DNA of 64,000 bases, taken from positions 37,126,001 through 37,190,000 of the forward strand of contig NC_074711.1 of NCBI RefSeq assembly GCF_947242115.1, given 5' to 3'. Made by a program: the position numbers and the translations under genes. Origin of the DNA: Biomphalaria glabrata. Taxonomy: Eukaryota; Mollusca; Gastropoda; Planorbidae. Shown here piece by piece: positions 59,411 to 64,000 of the stretch. Position 1 is the stretch's first letter, and each line of letters starts with the position of its first letter. A model generated the notes under the pieces. It searched no databases. It was not told the origin of the DNA and saw only the letters and a list, made by a program, of their open reading frames with translations.

Positions 59411-60039
59411 GTATTATATAAGATAAGATAATATTTAGAATGCATCGCGCTGGGAGAAAAATGACGTTTTTATATACATATTACCAATTATACCTGGATT
59501 ATATAAAACACTAGATTTCGCTCTTTTACATCAACATAATCACTAACTTATTTTTAAAAATTCATTTTTGCAAAGCCCAGACACGGAAAACCTGTCTCAC
59601 TTTTAGTGCCATGCAAGAAGCATGCCATGGATTCTACTCCAAATCGTATAACTCGAAATCTACTATGGCGAAAAATTCGCAATATTGGTAACTTAGGATG
59701 TGACATGGATCTATATATATCTAGGTGAAAGTACAAAGGTGATCATCGTGGTGCAATACAAAATAAAACAAAAACAACATGTAGATAGTACAGTTCTTTC
59801 TGTCGGTTGTAGTCCTGTAGTTCACATTTATCATTGATCAATGAATGCGGGCGTTAAAGAATAAATATGATCATGAAAGTAATATTATGACACGAAAATT
59901 ATTAGTTCTATAATTTTGGTCCAAAGTTCTGCATTTCATTTGCAAATGCTACTGCTAGAAAGTATATAGACCTATAGCCTATAGTCAACATACTCATAGT
60001 CATAGTGACAGTCTATCTTTAATCTTCATTGTACATTGT

Positions 60040-60200
60040 AGACCTGTACCTGTATAAGTGTATACTACTTACTAGATCTAGATTTAGATCTATAGACTGC
60101 ACCTAGATCTAGACTATATCTGTCTATATCATATTTATATGAGTAGCCTATATCACATATTTGACATATGATCAAGATCTAGATCTAAATACAATATCAT
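60040..60200. repeat. CTAGATCT-rich tract upstream of the HYKK-like gene
   Basis: Repeated TAGATCTA and AGATCTAG words resemble the tract at 28.0-28.3 kb. It lies directly 5' of the first coding exon and may overlap its 5'UTR. Confidence 0.45.
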
Positions 60201-60250
60201 TGAATATCAAGATTGTTGACTATCTTTGTATCAATAAGTTGAAATTTAAA

Positions 60251-62473
60251 ATGGAAACTGTCCATTTTACTTTATCAGATTCAGATATTTCTGATTTCAT
60301 TTTAAACGCCTACAATAAACAAGTGTGTGTTATAAAGCAGTTTAAATCCCATGAAGACAAAGTTCTACTGGTACAAGAGCTTCATCCATTTAAGGAAGGA
60401 GACAAATACATCTTTAAAATTCTGCTCTTTAAAAAAGATGAAGAAACTTTGTTTAAAAGGATTACAGCTGTTAAATTTTTGCTTCAACAAGGCTTCATAT
60501 GTTCTGAATTTTTAAAAGGAAAAGATGGTAATTATACACAGTCATTTGAAAAAGGTAATTCAAATTGCATACATCTCTATTATAATCAAGAATCTAGGTG
60601 ATAGGCTTATATATACTATATATATATATATAGATCATAGATGAAGTTCATATCTAGATCTGTATATCTCTCTTTGAATCAATTTAAAGATTTAATTGAC
60701 TCTCTTTTTCAGCTTGTATAATTTTTTTTTTATCTTATCTTATATAATACAGTCCTTACTTAAAAAAAGAAGATGATTATGTCCTACGCGCCATGCTCAT
60801 GCATATTAAGCAATGACCTAAATTGTTATTAACATCATAGATCTATTGTTATGATTGAATGATTTGAATCTGTAGTGAAAATTAAAATATAGATTATATA
60901 CTTATAAAAGCTAAACAAATTCTTTTTGAAAATTTTAACACATCATTAATCTAATGTGGACTCCAGTTCAGTCCACTCATATTGTTTCATTTTCATGTGC
61001 ATGACAAATAATTTTAGGACATCATATATATATCCTATGTCATAAATTACATTCTTAATGGAAGACAATTACGTCCATATATACACATACATACATTTCT
61101 TATTGTGAATATAAATTTAACTTTAATGTTAATAGGTCCTATACTATTTCTCACTTTCTTTTATCTTAAATTATGATTTGTTTAAATATACAAAAATATA
61201 TATTGTGCCATTTATTTATTGCAGGTGGTTCAAAATATTTATGTATTTTATATTCTTACCTGCCTGGAATAGAACTGGAATATGCTGTGGATCTACGGGA
61301 CATCAGAACACTCTTTGAAACTGGAGCTTTAGTTGGATATTTACATAAGACATTTGAGGTAAGATACAAAAATACTTTTATAACAGACTTTTAAAAAAAA
61401 TCTGCTAAATAAATCAAATCAAATCCAACTCTACTTTCACAAAACCTCAGTTTGCTTAAAAATATATTTTTTTAATGCATTTCTAATTTAAGAACCAATA
61501 GTTGTGGAGGTAAAAAAAACATTTTTTTTTAGGAAAAGAAAAACAAATGACACAAACATTCAAACATTTAAATGAATTTATGGGACTGACAGAACAGAAA
61601 CTAGATTGTTTAGTTCATTGAATTCTTCTAAGTTTTAATGAAAATAGAAAAATGTTTTTAAATTACAAAAGAAATAATATTAATTTATTGTTGAAAATTT
61701 ATTATAAAAAAAAATATAAATTCATACAGGTCAACATAGTTCAATAAAAATGATCAATTCATATGCAAGGGAGAAAAAATAAGACTTCCACTAGCCACTT
61801 GATATTCCTTGAAGCATAAATAAAAAAAAAAGGGGAACAATAACTTCAGTATGGGCTTAGTGAATACCGGGACAATGCAGCTTAAACTGTAATGAATATG
61901 TGATAACAGTATGTCTTTTTCTAAAAACAATGATAACAATTTTGAACTATTTAAATGTCATTTTGGGTTTAAGTAATTATCCATTCAGCCATAAGCCTTA
62001 AACTCATAAGCCTTAAAATTTAACTACCTTTCTGGTATTAGTTTAATAAGGATTTTCTACAGAGTAAAAGTTTATTCTGTAGTTTATAGTTTAATTTGGC
62101 CTGCATTCGTTCCTTAGTTACTTTGAACAGAATTTAATTATCATTATTTTGTATCCAAAAAAATGTAAAAATAAAAATTTGTCTAAAAATTGATAAGTAA
62201 TGGAATTATAATGTATGCCTGTATTGAGATTATTGGAATTTAAAAAAATTTTTGTATTTTAATAACAAAAATATTTTATATGTTGAACAAGATTTCTGTT
62301 ACGACCATGATGAATAGATTCTAATGTTCTCTTGTTATCTCATTATATTTTTAGTAACTTCCCTACTTTTTCAGAGCTTCTCTGTTGAAAATTTGAATCC
62401 TGATCCAGAAGATGCATGGTTATTTAGTAATTTTCATTTGTTAAAAAAAGAAGAATATCTCTGCAACGTCAAG
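60251..62473 (+). CDS. HYKK: Hydroxylysine-kinase-like protein (HYKK), first three coding exons; continues past the window
   Basis: Exon 1 (60251-60554) starts with ATG (METVHFTLSDSDISDFILN), chosen because the alignment begins there; an upstream in-frame ATG at 60161 adds an A+T-rich stretch unlike the family. Exon 2 (61225-61358) and exon 3 (62375-62473) follow in phase with GT..AG borders. HYKK has an aminoglycoside-phosphotransferase fold and phosphorylates 5-hydroxylysine using GTP. The small-lobe strand with the nucleotide-binding Lys (KYIFKILLFKKDEE) is visible, then AVKFLLQQGF, the hinge YLCILYSYLPGIELEY, and LVGYLHKTFESFSVENLNPD with WLFSNFHLLKKEEY. These match human HYKK block by block (VLKISN, FLKAAGF, LLTYLPGRPI, KLAAKLDKTL, FIWNLKN) as I recall it. 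The catalytic HGDLxxxN exon must lie beyond 64000. An APH-fold paralogue remains possible. Confidence 0.7.
60725..60835 (-). mobile_element. LINE family Y 3'-tail fragment
   Basis: TCTTATCTTATATAATACAG, AAAAGAAGATGATTATGTCC and TACGCGCCATGCTCATGCAT are the reverse complement of the end of the LINE at 58.4 kb. It lies in the first intron of the HYKK-like gene, antisense to it. Confidence 0.75.
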
Positions 62474-64000
62474 GTGCGTAAGCATTCTAATTATATTTTA
62501 ATGTTTGTAAAACATTGCTTAAAACTACTGACTGTACTTCTGCTTTTATTATAATCTAATTTTATTTTTTAACTTCTAAATTACATGAAATATTATAATA
62601 CCGAGAAGCAGCTTCTTTTCAATGGTCTTGAGAAGTATGTAAGTTACCTAATAAAAATCCATATTCATTTGTTGTAGAAAATCATCAGTTTTATCATAAG
62701 TCATTTGCTAATACAAACAAAATTTAAAAATCTTCTTGTGTATATAGTAATTTTAAAATGAAACCCAGTTCTAGTGAGAAGCACAATTATAAAAATTAAA
62801 AAAAACAAAAATGTTTATGAAGTTTATATTTTCACACAAACTCAGAGCGCTAGGCAGCCTGCGAAAGGTTCAGGCATGGCTCCATGGTTTGGCTAGCAAT
62901 GTAGGAAAAAAAGCAGGTTTCAATACTTTTAGCATGAATATCAGAAACTATGAACTACAAAGTATCAAAAAAACTAGCTCTCCCTCCATAACATTTAAGT
63001 TGGAAATATATAATAATAATAATGTTATTTTTCTTCTTCTTATAATTATTATGTTGTTATTATTCGAAAGGGGCTTGGTGGCTGAGTAGTAAAGCATATA
63101 GCTTCTTGGGTCCAGGGTTCTAATCTCAGTGAAGACTGGGATTCTTAATTTCAGAATTTTAAGGATGCCTATGAATCCACCCAACTCTAATGGACACCTG
63201 ACTGGTAATGTAAAGGTGGTTGGTCATTGTGCTGGCCACATGATATTCTTCTCATTAACCATTAGCCAAAGAAACAGATGACCTTTACATCATTTGCTTT
63301 ATAGATTGCAAAGTCTGAAAGGGATACTTTATTTTTTATTTCTGTTGAATATTCATGAGTATATATTTTTATATTAAATGAACTGTTGGTTATGACAACA
63401 TGGCTCATTGTGAGCCTGGCCTAATGATTGAACATAGCGGAATCACATTTCTTCCTCAATAATCACTCAGTGGCATTATATAACTAGTTGCATGTTCACT
63501 CATCCTTTATCAGTCTGTGACAGTCATGACCCAGAAGCTTTATGAGACTGTATGATGAATAGGCATACATATTGGTAAATACCTATATTCATTAAGAATC
63601 GGATAATCTAGTGTAAGCAGTCTTTTACAGCCCTTATCATGGCAACCTTTCACAGTTGGCAGGAAATCAAAGGACTTTTTCATGAGCATCAGTCTCTAGC
63701 CTTACTGTGATAGGGATACATTTGGCTTTGGTTGAAGTAACCATTACGAATGTGATTTAATGATAATCTAGTTATGGAGAATTGTTTGGTGAATGGCCAA
63801 TTTCTCATTCTTAGCCTCTGGGAGAAGTCCTGTCCTTAAAACAGTTTACTGTCAGACTGCCCCTAAACATACTGGTAGTAAATAACACTTAACAGAGTAT
63901 TTTAAATCTTGTTTTAAAAAATGTAAAACTATGTGCATGTGTTTTAATCTACTGTTTTTTTTTAACTTTTTTTTTTAAGAAAAAAAAATTTTTTTTTATA
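62474..64000. other. HYKK-like intron to the right edge
   Basis: It holds the SINE-B copy listed at 63.07 kb, (AAT)n near 63.02 kb and otherwise A+T-rich DNA ending in T/A homopolymers. No further exon of the kinase was recognised, so the next coding exon is outside the window. Confidence 0.4.
63070..63335 (+). mobile_element. tRNA-derived SINE, family B
   Basis: GGGGCTTGGTGGCTGAGTAG gives the A box, and CCAGGGTTCTAATCTCAGTG carries a B box with changes. GTGAAGACTGGGATTCTTAA, GTGCTGGCCACATGATATTC and GATTGCAAAGTCTGAAAGGG complete the family body and end. It lies in the HYKK-like intron. Confidence 0.75.

Noticed and set aside
62811-63089. 92-residue open frame after the last HYKK-like exon
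   Set aside because: It does not continue the kinase alignment, lacks a proper acceptor and runs into (AAT)n and the SINE-B element.

Overview
The window looks like A+T-rich genomic DNA of a heterobranch, probably freshwater pulmonate, gastropod. The reasons are short exons separated by kilobase introns with canonical GT..AG borders, molluscan-style tRNA-derived SINEs, jockey/CR1/I-type LINE remnants and several hAT-type DNA transposons. The species is an inference; the eukaryotic gene structure is read directly. There are no operons, CRISPR arrays or bacterial features. Layout from left to right: (1) 1-6267 is mostly repeats and intron or intergenic DNA, with a 46-bp tandem array, a palindromic CRE-like site and two possible tiny minus-strand exons at the left edge. 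(2) 6268-7361 holds the last two coding exons of an unidentified plus-strand gene, followed by a long A+T-rich 3'UTR with a poly(A) signal near 9914. (3) Tail to tail with it, on the minus strand, 20153 down to 10630 carries sixteen phase-consistent exons of a BTBD16 orthologue (BTB-BACK protein, about 535 residues recovered, true start not found). (4) Upstream on the same strand, 29034 down to 22885 encodes a complete three-exon, 156-residue protein that I do not recognise. Its second intron holds an I-like LINE and its first intron a 176-bp tandem array. (5) 29.7-39.3 kb is an accessory block: a 2.7-kb hAT element with an exact 8-bp target duplication, nested LINE pieces, SINEs, and a 2.1-kb solo-LTR-like fossil with a 5-bp target duplication. 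(6) 39342-54852 is a complete 16-exon SLC18 vesicular transporter gene (524 residues, VMAT/VAChT-like). It keeps the TM1 and TM10 aspartates and the TM2 lysine, but has Gln for the TM11 aspartate and Ser for the TM7 glutamate of VMAT. A third complete hAT copy sits in its probable 3'UTR. (7) 56.7-60.2 kb is repeat-rich and includes a LINE remnant with a reverse-transcriptase deletion. (8) 60251-62473 is the 5' part of a hydroxylysine-kinase-like (HYKK) gene that runs off the right edge. The genes are ordinary unlinked animal genes and do not form a pathway. The most notable items are the divergent SLC18 transporter, the uncharacterised 156-residue gene, a foldback-like element whose inverted arms are minisatellites, and the precisely bounded hAT elements. 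All exon borders come from reading splice sites, phase continuity and protein resemblance by eye; no database search was possible.
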